64,000 nt of DNA from Candidatus Woesearchaeota archaeon CG10_big_fil_rev_8_21_14_0_10_45_16 (GTDB lineage: Archaea; Nanobdellota; Nanobdellia; Woesearchaeales; GW2011-AR9): contig PCXY01000005.1 in assembly GCA_002762785.1 (NCBI GenBank), positions 124,001-188,000 on the forward strand, given 5' to 3'. The notes beneath the pieces are model-generated. The model saw nothing but the letters and a program-made list of their open reading frames with translations. It was not told the DNA's origin and made no database searches. The position numbers and the translations under genes were made by a program. Shown here one piece after another: positions 17,408-26,460 of this stretch (position 1 is the stretch's first letter; every line of letters begins with the position of its first letter).

Positions 17408-18957
17408 GCATGATCTTCAAAAATATTATTGATGAACAACTGCCAGGATGGTCAGGAAAAGAGTATAATGGAAAGTCTTTTGATTCCATTCTCCAGATCG
17501 ACGGCATCCCCCTATGGTGGTTTTACAGCAGGCTCGTGACCGGTCATGTTCTTCCCAAACAATTTGACCTCCAGGATCGTCTCAAACAGGCTGACAGTAG
17601 GGGGGCGAAGGATGCCTATTATCGACTGTTATTAATGTTCTTGCAAAAAGCTCTTCGATTTAATGAGTCAAGAAAATTCTCTGCTGCCAGGATTAAAACC
17701 ATGGACAGTAGTGAGTCCGGAGCAAAAGCATTGTTCTTGACCTATACCAACCATTTCAACAGGGAAAGCAAGACCACGTACCGCATCCAGAAAATTGTTG
17801 ATTGCCTCAGACAAGAACCAGGTTTAAAGCCGTTGGTCATCTTTGCCGACCCGTTGTCGAACCGTAAGCCTCTCTCTAACGATCTTCCTGGCGACACCAT
17901 CTATGGTTATATCGATGAAAGTATCAACCGGCAGGCGAAAGCCATGGCGAAAGATCTTCATCATGCTTGGAAGAGAGCTCCCCATAACGAGATCTTCAGC
18001 AGCCTGTGGAGAAAGATCAGAGAGACCATGAATTTTTTCTTTTCTGAGGACTTTATCTATCTTACGGCACTATACTACCTCGTCAGCAAAAAGGTTATCT
18101 CGGAAGAAAAGATAAAAGTGATCGTATTGACATCGCGAAATGGCCTTCATGAGAAATGCGTGATGGCGGCAGCTCATACTCTTGATATACCTGTCGTCAT
18201 CCTCCAACACGGCTTAGGTATTGGAGTTGAAGACCAGGAAACTTTCACCGGTACTAAGTTTGCCGTATTTGGGGAATTTTTCCGAAAAAGGTTGACCCGA
18301 TGGGGAGTTCCTGAAGATGATATCTTTATCACTGGACCGATCATCTTTGATGAGATCGTACCATTTATCAGAGATCCGAGAAAACTTGGCAAGGTAGTTC
18401 TGTTCACTGCTCCTTTCATCGAGAACGGCTGGACCAGTAAAGAGAAATACTTTGCAGATATGGAACAGATCTTAAAATCACTGAAAGGCATCAGTAAAGA
18501 ACTTATCATCAAACTTCATCCCCGAGAGAAAGAGCTGCAGACCTACAAAGATCAGGTAGATAAAGTCGGGATTCAAAATACGACCGTCATCGCCGGAGTT
18601 GGAAGCAGTCTGGTCTATGAGACTATGCATGATGCAGAGCTGGTCATTAATTTCTTCTCGACCGTCGCTTTAGAGGCGATGATCATGGACATTCCTGTAC
18701 TGACGCTGGACCTAGTACCAGGAATAGTCGATGATCTTGAAAATACACCGTACAGCGGCGGAATTATAAAAAGCATGGACGTAGATCTCAAAAAGACTAT
18801 CGAGATCGCCCTACAAGATTCTCCTGAACTGCAGCAGAAACGCCAGGAAAAAGTGAAAGAATTCTGTTCTGTCATCGATGGGAAAGCATCACAGAGAGTA
18901 GTTGATCTCCTGCTGAAAATAACTGATGCCGGTAAGGAAAAAGAGATGAGAATTTAA
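17404..18957 (+). CDS. GT-B-like surface carbohydrate transferase (CDP-glycerol/capsule type)
   Basis: Predicted GT-B protein of 517 residues. The clearest part is the C-terminal nucleotide-binding half, with 'LIIKLHPRE', a 'VAGVGSSLVYETMHDAELVI' type turn and 'FFSTVALEAMIMDIPVLTLD'. This is the pattern of capsule or teichoic polymer transferases and 2-epimerase-like folds. The N-terminal 170 residues are not recognised. The ORF-track start at 17377 lies inside the upstream gene; the ATG at 17404 forms an ATGA overlap. Its 3' end overlaps the convergent zinc-ribbon gene by four bases. The substrate might be a phospho-polyol rather than a sugar. Confidence 0.75.
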   Translation: MSMIFKNIIDEQLPGWSGKEYNGKSFDSILQIDGIPLWWFYSRLVTGHVLPKQFDLQDRLKQADSRGAKDAYYRLLLMFLQKALRFNESRKFSAARIKTMDSSESGAKALFLTYTNHFNRESKTTYRIQKIVDCLRQEPGLKPLVIFADPLSNRKPLSNDLPGDTIYGYIDESINRQAKAMAKDLHHAWKRAPHNEIFSSLWRKIRETMNFFFSEDFIYLTALYYLVSKKVISEEKIKVIVLTSRNGLHEKCVMAAAHTLDIPVVILQHGLGIGVEDQETFTGTKFAVFGEFFRKRLTRWGVPEDDIFITGPIIFDEIVPFIRDPRKLGKVVLFTAPFIENGWTSKEKYFADMEQILKSLKGISKELIIKLHPREKELQTYKDQVDKVGIQNTTVIAGVGSSLVYETMHDAELVINFFSTVALEAMIMDIPVLTLDLVPGIVDDLENTPYSGGIIKSMDVDLKKTIEIALQDSPELQQKRQEKVKEFCSVIDGKASQRVVDLLLKITDAGKEKEMRI

Positions 18958-19160
18958 CGCTCCAGCCAGCGCATGCTGTCCCCGGTACGTTCATTGAACC
19001 AGGACTGGCAGCCGCGACAGAAAAAACGGGTCAGGCCGTTCCGTTCATAACCTCTCTTGATGATAGTGTAGCCGGTCTCTGACAGTTTACGGGAAGTCTT
19101 ACAGTAGGGACAGATACAGTAAACCATCTTTAGATCTGACAAAAAGCGCGCAGGTTTCAT
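18954..19160 (-). CDS. Small zinc-ribbon protein
   Basis: A 68-residue protein with two CxxC knuckles, CPYC and CRGC, spaced like a zinc ribbon and followed by 'SWFNERTG'. This resembles the zinc-ribbon of transposase or regulator N-termini, but no transposase is attached. A box reading CTATTATAAG on the minus strand lies 28 bases from the ATG, supporting an expressed leaderless gene and this start over the internal Met at residue 12. It is divergent from the UDP-sugar dehydrogenase. Function unknown. Confidence 0.65.
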   Translation of the reverse strand: MKPARFLSDLKMVYCICPYCKTSRKLSETGYTIIKRGYERNGLTRFFCRGCQSWFNERTGDSMRWLER

Positions 19161-19179
19161 AAAGACAAAAAAGGCCTTG

Positions 19180-19189
19180 CTTATAATAG
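19180..19189 (-). promoter_or_regulatory. TATA-like box for zinc-ribbon gene
   Basis: CTATTATAAG on the minus strand, about 26 bases from the ATG at 19160; supports expression of the 68-residue protein. Confidence 0.55.
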
Positions 19190-19239
19190 AGATTTATGGA
19201 ATTAGGTTCCATCTCAAAAGCGCGCATAATTACTTAAAC

Positions 19240-19248
19240 TTTATAAAT
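19240..19248 (+). promoter_or_regulatory. TATA-like box for UDP-sugar dehydrogenase operon
   Basis: TTTATAAAT about 80 bases before ATG 19325. Unlike most promoters here it implies a leader of about 55 bases, which carries an AAGGTGGTGG Shine-Dalgarno-like site. Confidence 0.6.
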
Positions 19249-19324
19249 GGATAATTGGAGCGTTTCCCACAGGTGTTTGTAATCATGAGAATCAGATTAA
19301 ATAATGAAGGAAAGGTGGTGGAAC

Positions 19325-20650
19325 ATGAATATTAAAGAAGAGCTTAGGGCTGGCAACAAGAAGCTAGCCGTGTGGGGTCTGGGATATATCGGATTTTCCT
19401 CGATTGCTCATTTCGCAAAGGAAGGAGTAAGCTGTATCGGCACAGATGTAGCTGTTAACCGTGTCGATGACGTCAATAACGGCAAGGCGACAATCCCCAA
19501 CCTTGATTTCTGGCTGGGATTTGATACGAGGCCACTAGCCAGAGATGGCAAGATGAGAGCTACTACTGACTGGAAAGAAGCAGTGAAAGCTGATGTGGCT
19601 GTCCACCTCATCACTATCCCAACAGAGATGAATGGCAAGCCGTATCATGATATCCTCATCGACGTTATCGAAAAACTCAGCAGCTATAAAAATATCTCCT
19701 GCGAGCGCCCGCCGCTAGTGATCGTCGAGAGCACCCTTACTCCTACCGTGGCTGACAATCTCGTCATTCCGCTTTTCCGTAAGAACGGGCTGGAGGTTGG
19801 AAGGGACATTCTTCTTGGGGTGGCTCCAAGAAGAGATTGGTTTACCTCTGCAGATAAAGGACTAAGAATGCTTCCTCGGGTTGTGGGGGGAACGAATGCG
19901 TATACGACCCAAGTCATGGCTGATGTTCTCGGTATCATCTGCAAGAACATAATCCCAGCTAAAGATCATAAGCATGCGGCGATGGTCAAGAGCATCGAAA
20001 ATGCGTACAGGCAGCTGGACATCGCGTTCGCCAACCAGCTCACACTGGCTTATCCAGACATGGACATGACCAGTATCCTGAAGATGGTCGGCACCAAATG
20101 GAACGTAGAGACTTATCATCCCTCCTTCGGGACGGGAGGTTATTGCATCCCATTAGCTCCACAGTACGTGCTTGAAGGCGCAAAACATCCTGAACAGCTG
20201 ACGCTTCTGCAGGCTTCCCTCAAGACTGATTTCACCCAGCCAGAGAAAGTGGTAGAGAGTATCATCAAAAGAGGTGTAAGAAAGATAGCAGTTCTTGGTA
20301 TCGCGTACACAGGAGACCTAAAAGTTCATACGTTAAGTCCAGCATTTCCGATCATCAGGAAGCTGAGGGAAAATGGTATTGACGTTAAAGTACATGACCC
20401 ATACTACAACGAAGAAGAGATCAAGAAGCTGACGGAATGTCCATCAGTTGTGTTTCCTCAGGGGCTGAGTGATCGAGACTGCGTGATCGTCGTCTCACCG
20501 CATATGCAATACCGTTACACCCATAAAAATGATGTCGTCAGCAATCTCCAGAGTGCAAAGCTGATCCTTGATAACATGGGTGTCTGGAACGACATCTCTT
20601 TCCCACCGCCGATACAATACTATGAAGCAGGCCATGCTAACTGGCTTTAA
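19325..20650 (+). CDS. UDP-N-acetyl-hexosamine 6-dehydrogenase (WbpA/WecC type)
   Basis: Oxidises C6 of a UDP-sugar to the uronic acid with two NAD+. 'VWGLGYIGF' forms the Rossmann nucleotide loop, 'VESTLTP' and 'KSIENAYRQLDIAFANQL' are family motifs, and the catalytic Cys is in 'GTGGYCIP'. It lies nearer the UDP-GlcNAc/ManNAc dehydrogenases than UDP-glucose dehydrogenase. I move the start from 19304 to the ATG at 19325, which is preceded by AAGGTGGTGG, a plausible Shine-Dalgarno site; a TATA box at 19240 would give a leader of about 55 bases. Together with the genes at 45.6-47.5 and 50.6-52.7 kb it fits a diacetamido-uronic acid pathway. Confidence 0.92.
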   Translation: MNIKEELRAGNKKLAVWGLGYIGFSSIAHFAKEGVSCIGTDVAVNRVDDVNNGKATIPNLDFWLGFDTRPLARDGKMRATTDWKEAVKADVAVHLITIPTEMNGKPYHDILIDVIEKLSSYKNISCERPPLVIVESTLTPTVADNLVIPLFRKNGLEVGRDILLGVAPRRDWFTSADKGLRMLPRVVGGTNAYTTQVMADVLGIICKNIIPAKDHKHAAMVKSIENAYRQLDIAFANQLTLAYPDMDMTSILKMVGTKWNVETYHPSFGTGGYCIPLAPQYVLEGAKHPEQLTLLQASLKTDFTQPEKVVESIIKRGVRKIAVLGIAYTGDLKVHTLSPAFPIIRKLRENGIDVKVHDPYYNEEEIKKLTECPSVVFPQGLSDRDCVIVVSPHMQYRYTHKNDVVSNLQSAKLILDNMGVWNDISFPPPIQYYEAGHANWL

Positions 20651-20654
20651 GACG

Positions 20655-22253
20655 ATGACTATTGCCATAGCACAGATCAATCCCACCGTCGGTGATCTTG
20701 ACCGCAACCTGGAGAAGATTAGCGACCACATAGCTAAGGCCAGGATGAAAGGTGTTAAACTGGTGGTGTTCCCAGAGTTGTGTGTTACAGGTTACCCGCC
20801 AAAAGATCTACTGAGCAAGAAAGCCTTCGTAAAGAAAAATAAAGAGATCTTGGAAAAGGTTGTTGGTTTAAGCCGCGACATGGGTTTGATAATCGGTTTT
20901 GTTGATGAAAGAGAAGGCAGGTTATTCAACGCGGCAGCAGTGATAGAAGATGGAGAGCTGAAAGCTGTTTATCACAAGATGAACCTGCCAAACTATGATG
21001 TCTTTGATGAAAAAAGGTATTTCACACCAGGCAGCCAAGCAGTCTCTTTGGCTGTAGCTGGGTTCAGGGTGGGATTAACCATCTGTGAAGATATCTGGGT
21101 TGAGGATGGACCTGTCAGTAACTTTTCGGGTTCAAACACGGACCTGATAATCAACATCTCGGGATCGCCGTATCATCTGGGGAAGCGGAAACTACGTGAA
21201 GACCTTCTGAGAAAACGGGCATTGGAAAGCGGACTGCCGATAGTCTATGCCAACCTGGTCGGCGCTCAGGACGACTTAATCTTCGACGGCAGGAGTTATG
21301 TTTTTAATCAGAAAGGAGAAAAGATCGCTGAAGCGAAGTCGTTTGAGGAGGATCTGCTGATAGTAGATGATCTTATCACTGCTCCCATAGTTGTATCGGA
21401 AGAAGAAGAGATGAAAGACCTTTATCAGGCTCTAGTATTAGGCATCAGAGATTATTTTCAAAAAAATGGTTTTAAGAAGACGGTATTAGGATTAAGCGGC
21501 GGTATCGATTCCGCCCTTACGGCCGTATTGGCTGTGGAAGCGTTAGGAAAAGAGAACGTTAGAGGGATATCCATGCCCAGCAAGTTCTCGTCGTCCGGAA
21601 GTGTCGATGATGCCAAAGCTTTAGCCGAGAATCTAGGGATAGACTTACAGGTCGTCCCCATCAAAGCCGTCTTTGACAACTACCTTGAAACCCTTAACCC
21701 TCATTTTGAAGGGATGCCATTTAATGTTGCCGAGGAAAATATCCAGGCTAGGATACGGGGAAATTTTCTGATGGCCCTGTCGAACAAGTTCGGCTATCTG
21801 GTGCTGACGACCGGCAACAAATCGGAGTTATCTGTAGGGTATGCTACCCTTTATGGGGATATGTGTGGAGGATTAGCAGTAATATCTGATGTCTTCAAGA
21901 CAAAAGTCTATGATCTTTCTAGGTATATCAACCAGCAGGCTGGAAAAGAAATAATCCCCTCATCAACGATCACTAAAGAACCGTCAGCAGAACTACGGGA
22001 AGACCAGAGAGACACTGACTCACTGCCGCCATACGAGATGCTTGACGCCATCCTTAGAGAGTATATCGAGAACGATAAAGGGAAAGAAGAGATTGCAGCT
22101 TTGGGCTTTTCAGAAGAATTGGTCAAGAAGATCATCAGTATGGTAGACCGCAGCGAGTATAAAAGGCAACAGGCTGCGCTGGGCTTGAAAGTAAGTCCGT
22201 TAGCGTTCGGTTCCGGCAGAAGAGTGCCGATAACCAACAGGTGGAAAGAATGA
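20655..22253 (+). CDS. nadE: Glutamine-dependent NAD+ synthetase
   Basis: Makes NAD+ from deamido-NAD+, ATP and glutamine. Residues 1-250 are a nitrilase-type glutaminase with the Glu/Lys/Cys triad visible in FPELCVTGYPP, YHKMNLPNY and TICEDIW. The remainder is the ammonia-dependent synthetase with the PP-loop 'LGLSGGIDSAL' and 'TTGNKSELSVGYATLYGD'. The ORF track begins at 20568 inside the dehydrogenase; the ATG at 20655 gives the standard N-terminus for the family, four bases after the upstream stop. It sits inside a sugar-nucleotide operon full of NAD-dependent enzymes. Overlaps the next gene by ATGA. Confidence 0.95.
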   Translation: MTIAIAQINPTVGDLDRNLEKISDHIAKARMKGVKLVVFPELCVTGYPPKDLLSKKAFVKKNKEILEKVVGLSRDMGLIIGFVDEREGRLFNAAAVIEDGELKAVYHKMNLPNYDVFDEKRYFTPGSQAVSLAVAGFRVGLTICEDIWVEDGPVSNFSGSNTDLIINISGSPYHLGKRKLREDLLRKRALESGLPIVYANLVGAQDDLIFDGRSYVFNQKGEKIAEAKSFEEDLLIVDDLITAPIVVSEEEEMKDLYQALVLGIRDYFQKNGFKKTVLGLSGGIDSALTAVLAVEALGKENVRGISMPSKFSSSGSVDDAKALAENLGIDLQVVPIKAVFDNYLETLNPHFEGMPFNVAEENIQARIRGNFLMALSNKFGYLVLTTGNKSELSVGYATLYGDMCGGLAVISDVFKTKVYDLSRYINQQAGKEIIPSSTITKEPSAELREDQRDTDSLPPYEMLDAILREYIENDKGKEEIAALGFSEELVKKIISMVDRSEYKRQQAALGLKVSPLAFGSGRRVPITNRWKE

Positions 22254-23134
22254 AGATTCTCGTACTTGGAGGATCTGGTTTTGTCGGTATTCCGATCGTC
22301 CGAAAGTTACAGCAGAGTCATCTTTTAACTGCTACTTATCAGAGAGAGATACCCCAGGAGAAAAAATGTACTTGGGTCCAGCTTGATGTGACCAAAGAAG
22401 GAACCCTGCGTTCTCTTCTTAATAAAGTCGAGCCTGACCTCATCGTCAACTGCTTAGCTATTTCTAACATTGATGTTTGTGAACAGGACCATGCCCTCTG
22501 CAACAGGATCAATGTACGGCCGACAGAGATCATAAAAGATTACTGTACACTAAATCAGCAGGTAAGATACATCTTCTTTTCCACCAGCAATGTCTTTGAT
22601 AATAAAGGGAGCGTCAATAGTTTTGAAAACGATGAACCGAACCCCTGTAATCATTACGGCAAGAGCAAAGTACACTGTGAAGAGATCATCAAGACCATGC
22701 CGCACTATGCCATCATCCGTCCCTGCATAATCTTCGGTATTCCTGAGAAAGGTCAACATGAAAACATCTTTAACTATATTTATAAAGGGCTTTCCACGGG
22801 AGAAAGATTTACTGGATTTACAGATTTCCGACGAAGCCCCTGTTATGTTGAAGACGTGGCTTTGCTTGTCGAAAGGATCGTGGAGATGGGTAGTGAAGGT
22901 ATCTTCCACGCTAGTGGTGAGGCCCTGACCATGGCGGAATTTGCGGATAAAGTAGCTGATTTTTTTAAGTTCGATAAGTCTGGAATCCGAAGAGAGAAGA
23001 GCGGCGACACCGGCCGCGACAAGTACCGGCCTAAGAACACGGCTCTCAACTGCGCCCGCACCATGAAAGAGCTCCATTTTACATTTAGGCCTTTACAGGC
23101 ATCATTAGAAGATATACGGAGGCGATTAATATGA
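22250..23134 (+). CDS. NAD(P)-dependent sugar reductase/epimerase (RmlD-like SDR)
   Basis: Extended short-chain dehydrogenase of 294 residues: 'LGGSGFVG' nucleotide loop, a Ser/Thr-rich 'FFSTSNVF' strand and the catalytic YGKSK. The short C-terminal region and overall pattern resemble dTDP-4-dehydrorhamnose reductase and related sugar reductases. Start moved from GTG 22241 to ATG 22250, which forms the ATGA overlap with nadE. Exact substrate unknown; it may reduce a 4-keto sugar made by a dehydratase that is not seen in this window. Confidence 0.82.
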   Translation: MKILVLGGSGFVGIPIVRKLQQSHLLTATYQREIPQEKKCTWVQLDVTKEGTLRSLLNKVEPDLIVNCLAISNIDVCEQDHALCNRINVRPTEIIKDYCTLNQQVRYIFFSTSNVFDNKGSVNSFENDEPNPCNHYGKSKVHCEEIIKTMPHYAIIRPCIIFGIPEKGQHENIFNYIYKGLSTGERFTGFTDFRRSPCYVEDVALLVERIVEMGSEGIFHASGEALTMAEFADKVADFFKFDKSGIRREKSGDTGRDKYRPKNTALNCARTMKELHFTFRPLQASLEDIRRRLI

Positions 23135-24069
23135 CTTTAACGTTAGTGACAGGAGGAGCAGGATTTATCGGCAGCCATCTGGTAGAAGCTTTAGCGGAGA
23201 AAGGATATAAAGTAAGGGTCCTCGACAGCCTGATCAAAGGAAAATTGTCAAGCATCAAGTATCTTATCGATCAAGGAAAAGTTGACTTTATGGAAGGAGA
23301 TATCCGCAACAAAGACACTGTTGACGAAGCCATGAAAGATGTCGATTATGTTTTCCATACCGCCGGCATCCATATTGCCAAGAGCGTGGCTTCTCCTGAC
23401 GATTGCATCAGCACCAATATCCAAGGGTCATATAACGTATTTCATTCTGCATTGAAGCATGGCGTCAAGCGGGTGATCTTTTCTTCGTCCTCTAGCGTCT
23501 ATGGCGACCCAAAAAAACTGCCGATGGCTGAAAGCGACCAGCTTTATCCTGCCGAACCGTACGGAGCCGGTAAATTGTATTGCGAGCATCTGCTGCAGCA
23601 TCTGGGCAAGAAAGGCCTGAAGTATAATTCGCTTCGTTATTTTAACGTCTATGGCGAGAGGCAGGCGGCTCATGCTTATTATACCACGGTAGTCACCCAT
23701 TTTATCAGACGTATCATGAACAATGAACCCCCGACGATCGACGGCAAAGGCGACCAGTCGATGGATTTCACCCATGTTTCGGATGTTGTCAGAGCAAATA
23801 TCAGGGCCATGGAATGTGAAGCTGTCAACCAGGAATTTAACGTAGGGACAGGAATCAGCACTTCGGTAGCCAAGCTGGCGGAGATCATCATCAAAGCCCT
23901 CGGAAAAGAGTTACAGCCGATCTTTAGAGAGAGAGAGGTCTTTGTCACCAGAAGACAGGCTGATACTACCAAAGCGCAGCAGCTTCTTGGCTTTACTGCC
24001 CAGGTCAATGTCGAGGATGGGATCGCTGCGGTAGCTAGAGAGATAGCTGCTCATCCGGAGAGGTACTAA
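23131..24069 (+). CDS. NAD-dependent nucleotide-sugar epimerase (UDP-GlcNAc/Glc 4-epimerase-like)
   Basis: Extended SDR of 312 residues: 'VTGGAGFIGSHL' Rossmann loop, SSSSVYGD strand, catalytic YGAGK and 'RYFNVYGERQ'. The Ser-Val-Tyr strand fits 4-epimerases rather than 4,6-dehydratases, which usually show TDEVYG there. UDP-glucuronate decarboxylase is an alternative. ATGA-coupled to the upstream SDR and one base before the aminotransferase, so these probably act in sequence on one nucleotide sugar. Confidence 0.85.
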   Translation: MTLTLVTGGAGFIGSHLVEALAEKGYKVRVLDSLIKGKLSSIKYLIDQGKVDFMEGDIRNKDTVDEAMKDVDYVFHTAGIHIAKSVASPDDCISTNIQGSYNVFHSALKHGVKRVIFSSSSSVYGDPKKLPMAESDQLYPAEPYGAGKLYCEHLLQHLGKKGLKYNSLRYFNVYGERQAAHAYYTTVVTHFIRRIMNNEPPTIDGKGDQSMDFTHVSDVVRANIRAMECEAVNQEFNVGTGISTSVAKLAEIIIKALGKELQPIFREREVFVTRRQADTTKAQQLLGFTAQVNVEDGIAAVAREIAAHPERY

Positions 24070-24070
24070 G

Positions 24071-25210
24071 ATGACAGGTGAAGAATTTCTGCCTTTGGCA
24101 AAACCAGGTATCGGAGAGGAAGAGTTGAACGCCGTCGTGGAGGTTCTCAAGTCAGGATGGCTGACCACGGGGCCGAAAGTGAAAGAGTTTGAAGAGAAGA
24201 TGCAGGAATACCTGGGCTGCGCTAAAGCAGTTGGTTTAACATCCTGTACTGGCGGCTTGCATATTGCTTTAGCAGCTTTAGGCATCGGTCCCGGTGATGA
24301 AGTTATCTTACCAACGTATACTTTTGTGGCCTGCGCTCATGTCGTTGAATGGGTCGGAGCAAAACCTGTATTGGTGGATGTAGAGAAAGACACGTTCAAC
24401 ATAGATCCGGCCGCTATCGAGACAGCCATCACGCCAAGGACAAAAGCGATCATGCCAGTCCATTTTGCCGGGCATGCCTGCGACCTAGACCGGATTATGG
24501 ATATTGCTAAGAAACATGGTCTGTTTGTCGTTGAAGATGCTGCTCATGCTATTGGTACCGAATATAAAGGTCGTAAGATAGGTACTTTTGGTGATGTGAC
24601 AGCTTTCAGTTTTTATGTGACGAAGACGATAACTACGGCCGAAGGCGGCATGGTCACCACCAATGACCCAGAACTAGGACAGAAACTGAAAAGGAAGTCT
24701 TATTTCGGCGTCGATAAAGATGCCTATGGTCGTTATACGGACAAAGGAACCTGGTATTATGAAGTCATCGAATCCGGCTTCAAGTACAACATGGATAATA
24801 TCCAAGGTGCGCTGGGTGTGGAACAGCTCAAAAAATTGGAGGGATTTATCGCTAAAAGGAGAGAACTGGTAGATCATTATAATGAACTCCTGAAAGATGT
24901 TCCGGGAGTGGTAATCCCTACTGAGAAAGATTATACCAGACATTCTTACCATCTGTATCCAGTGTTGATTAATTCTGGAAGGAAAGATTTTATTGAGAAA
25001 CTGCGTGAACGGAAGATCGGGGCCAGCGTCCATTTCATCCCGCTGCATCTTCACCCCTACTATCAGAAAAAGTACGGGTATAAGAGAGGCGACTTCCCTA
25101 CGGCTGAATTCATCTATGACCGGGAAGTATCGCTGCCGTTATATCCCGGAATGACCAGGCAAGATGTCGAGTATGTGGTCGAAGCAGTGAAGGAGATTCT
25201 GTTTTCTTAA
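24071..25210 (+). CDS. DegT/DnrJ/EryC1 sugar aminotransferase
   Basis: PLP enzyme of 379 residues that aminates a keto-sugar nucleotide. The start 'LAKPGIGEEELNAV', the phosphate-binding TGGLHIAL, EDAAHA (Asp to the pyridine nitrogen) and FYVTKT with the PLP-binding Lys, followed by EGGMV, are all present. It is close to LegC/PseC/perosamine-type enzymes that transfer an amino group to C4, and could supply the amino sugar for the nonulosonic acid operon that starts 1.2 kb downstream. Exact regiochemistry cannot be read. The region after the stop is A/T-rich and convergent with the next gene. Confidence 0.92.
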   Translation: MTGEEFLPLAKPGIGEEELNAVVEVLKSGWLTTGPKVKEFEEKMQEYLGCAKAVGLTSCTGGLHIALAALGIGPGDEVILPTYTFVACAHVVEWVGAKPVLVDVEKDTFNIDPAAIETAITPRTKAIMPVHFAGHACDLDRIMDIAKKHGLFVVEDAAHAIGTEYKGRKIGTFGDVTAFSFYVTKTITTAEGGMVTTNDPELGQKLKRKSYFGVDKDAYGRYTDKGTWYYEVIESGFKYNMDNIQGALGVEQLKKLEGFIAKRRELVDHYNELLKDVPGVVIPTEKDYTRHSYHLYPVLINSGRKDFIEKLRERKIGASVHFIPLHLHPYYQKKYGYKRGDFPTAEFIYDREVSLPLYPGMTRQDVEYVVEAVKEILFS

Positions 25211-25274
25211 AATTATTATCTTATTTTAAATATTATTCTAAAATTCTAAAAAATAGATCAATAAAAACTTAATC

Positions 25275-26372
25275 CTACTTCTTTTCCCACTTCTCATTGA
25301 TTATCTGCGAGAAGAGATCGTAGTCAGGGTCTGCCCCCTCAACGAGCGGCATGACAATCTCATCTTTGAAACGATGACCCCACCGGTTCCTCATCGGATC
25401 ATTAGGCTTCGTCGCATAAATAGTAGCTGCTCGTAAGAAGTGGTTAAGGTCCAGAGCTCTCATCGCTGCTCTCGTGGCAGTATCATCAAGATCGATAGTC
25501 CCGTCGGCAGCACGATATCCTTCAACAAGAGCTTTATGCACATCCGCCGTCCTTGCAAATGCAGGATTGGCAAACTGCCAGAAGGCATTATAAAACTCAG
25601 CTGCCGGAATACCGGCCTGCGCGAAGTTGCATTGGTCGAAACCATCTATTTCACCGGACTCATCAAGATAAATGTTCCCACGATGAGTATTCGCTAAAAC
25701 CAGAACTGGAGCAGGAAACTCCATGCCTTTGACATCTTCAAGAGATTTTCTTGCATGGACACGGACAGCATCTAACTCTGCAGGATTAAAGACTTTCTCG
25801 TGAGGATTCCAAGCCAGGTTTCCAGTAAGGAACCGTTCCAACCGTTTACTATAATGGTCGACAGAATTCTCAATCTTAAGATTAAGATCACCGTATTCTT
25901 CATCTTCTTTAAGAGGAACAACAGCCTGAACATAAGCAAATAAAGCGCCTACTTTCCGCATCAGACCAAGATATGTCGCTTGACGCTGTTCCTCAGGAAG
26001 TGAAGCAACATAATTCTGGATGTTTTCCCCTTGCAAAGCCTCTCTGAGAAGGAAGGGAGTTCCATCAGCTGCTCTTCCCAGTTTAACTGCAGCTCCCGGA
26101 ACACCAAAAGAAACAAAATAATCATAGATCTCACATTCCCTTTCCAAAGAGATAGTTCCCTGAAAGACAGATTCAACCGTCTTCTCTCCCCACTTCTTTT
26201 CAAGATCGCTTTGGAAAGTAATGTCATAACTATCATGATGATCATCACAATCGAGAACTTGCGCTCGATATTTATGATGACCTATGTCAGTAGAGACGAG
26301 TTTGATAGAATCAACTCTGAATCCGATGTGTTCAATAGCTTTTCGAGCATATTCAGGAGTTATCTTATCCAT
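25275..26372 (-). CDS. APH/choline kinase-fold protein with altered catalytic loop
   Basis: The 365 residues look like an aminoglycoside phosphotransferase-fold protein. The C-terminal half has the pattern of the catalytic loop and the metal Asp, 'LVLANTHRGNIYL' followed by 'EIDGFDQ', and a helix rich in aromatic residues. The canonical loop is HGDxxxxN; here the His and catalytic Asp are replaced by Leu and Asn (NTHRGN), so ordinary kinase chemistry may be lost. TATA-like GCTTTAAAAG lies 27 bases upstream of the ATG. It is a single gene on the opposite strand to both neighbours. Confidence in the fold is moderate; function unknown. Confidence 0.6.
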   Translation of the reverse strand: MDKITPEYARKAIEHIGFRVDSIKLVSTDIGHHKYRAQVLDCDDHHDSYDITFQSDLEKKWGEKTVESVFQGTISLERECEIYDYFVSFGVPGAAVKLGRAADGTPFLLREALQGENIQNYVASLPEEQRQATYLGLMRKVGALFAYVQAVVPLKEDEEYGDLNLKIENSVDHYSKRLERFLTGNLAWNPHEKVFNPAELDAVRVHARKSLEDVKGMEFPAPVLVLANTHRGNIYLDESGEIDGFDQCNFAQAGIPAAEFYNAFWQFANPAFARTADVHKALVEGYRAADGTIDLDDTATRAAMRALDLNHFLRAATIYATKPNDPMRNRWGHRFKDEIVMPLVEGADPDYDLFSQIINEKWEKK

Positions 26373-26430
26373 GCTTTCAATTTATCAACACCACTTTTAA
26401 AGCTTATGGAAGTGAAACCAGCATCATAAA

Positions 26431-26440
26431 CTATATAAAG
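26431..26440 (+). promoter_or_regulatory. TATA box for nonulosonic acid operon
   Basis: CTATATAAAG about 25 bases before ATG 26461, consistent with a leaderless message. A minus-strand box (GCTTTAAAAG, 26394-26403) for the APH-like gene lies next to it. Confidence 0.68.
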
Positions 26441-26460
26441 CGGCAAAAGTCGAAAAAAGC

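Noticed and set aside
18954-19160. Zinc-ribbon ORF as a piece of an insertion sequence
   Set aside because: No transposase catalytic domain, terminal inverted repeats or target duplication are visible nearby, and it has its own TATA box; treated as a small gene.
20568-20654. Long N-terminal extension of NAD synthetase overlapping the dehydrogenase
   Set aside because: It lies inside the upstream coding region; ATG 20655 starts directly at the nitrilase domain.
25961-26429. ORFs on both strands opposite or out of frame with the APH-like gene
   Set aside because: They are shadows: no recognisable motif, no promoter, and they overlap a longer ORF that has both.
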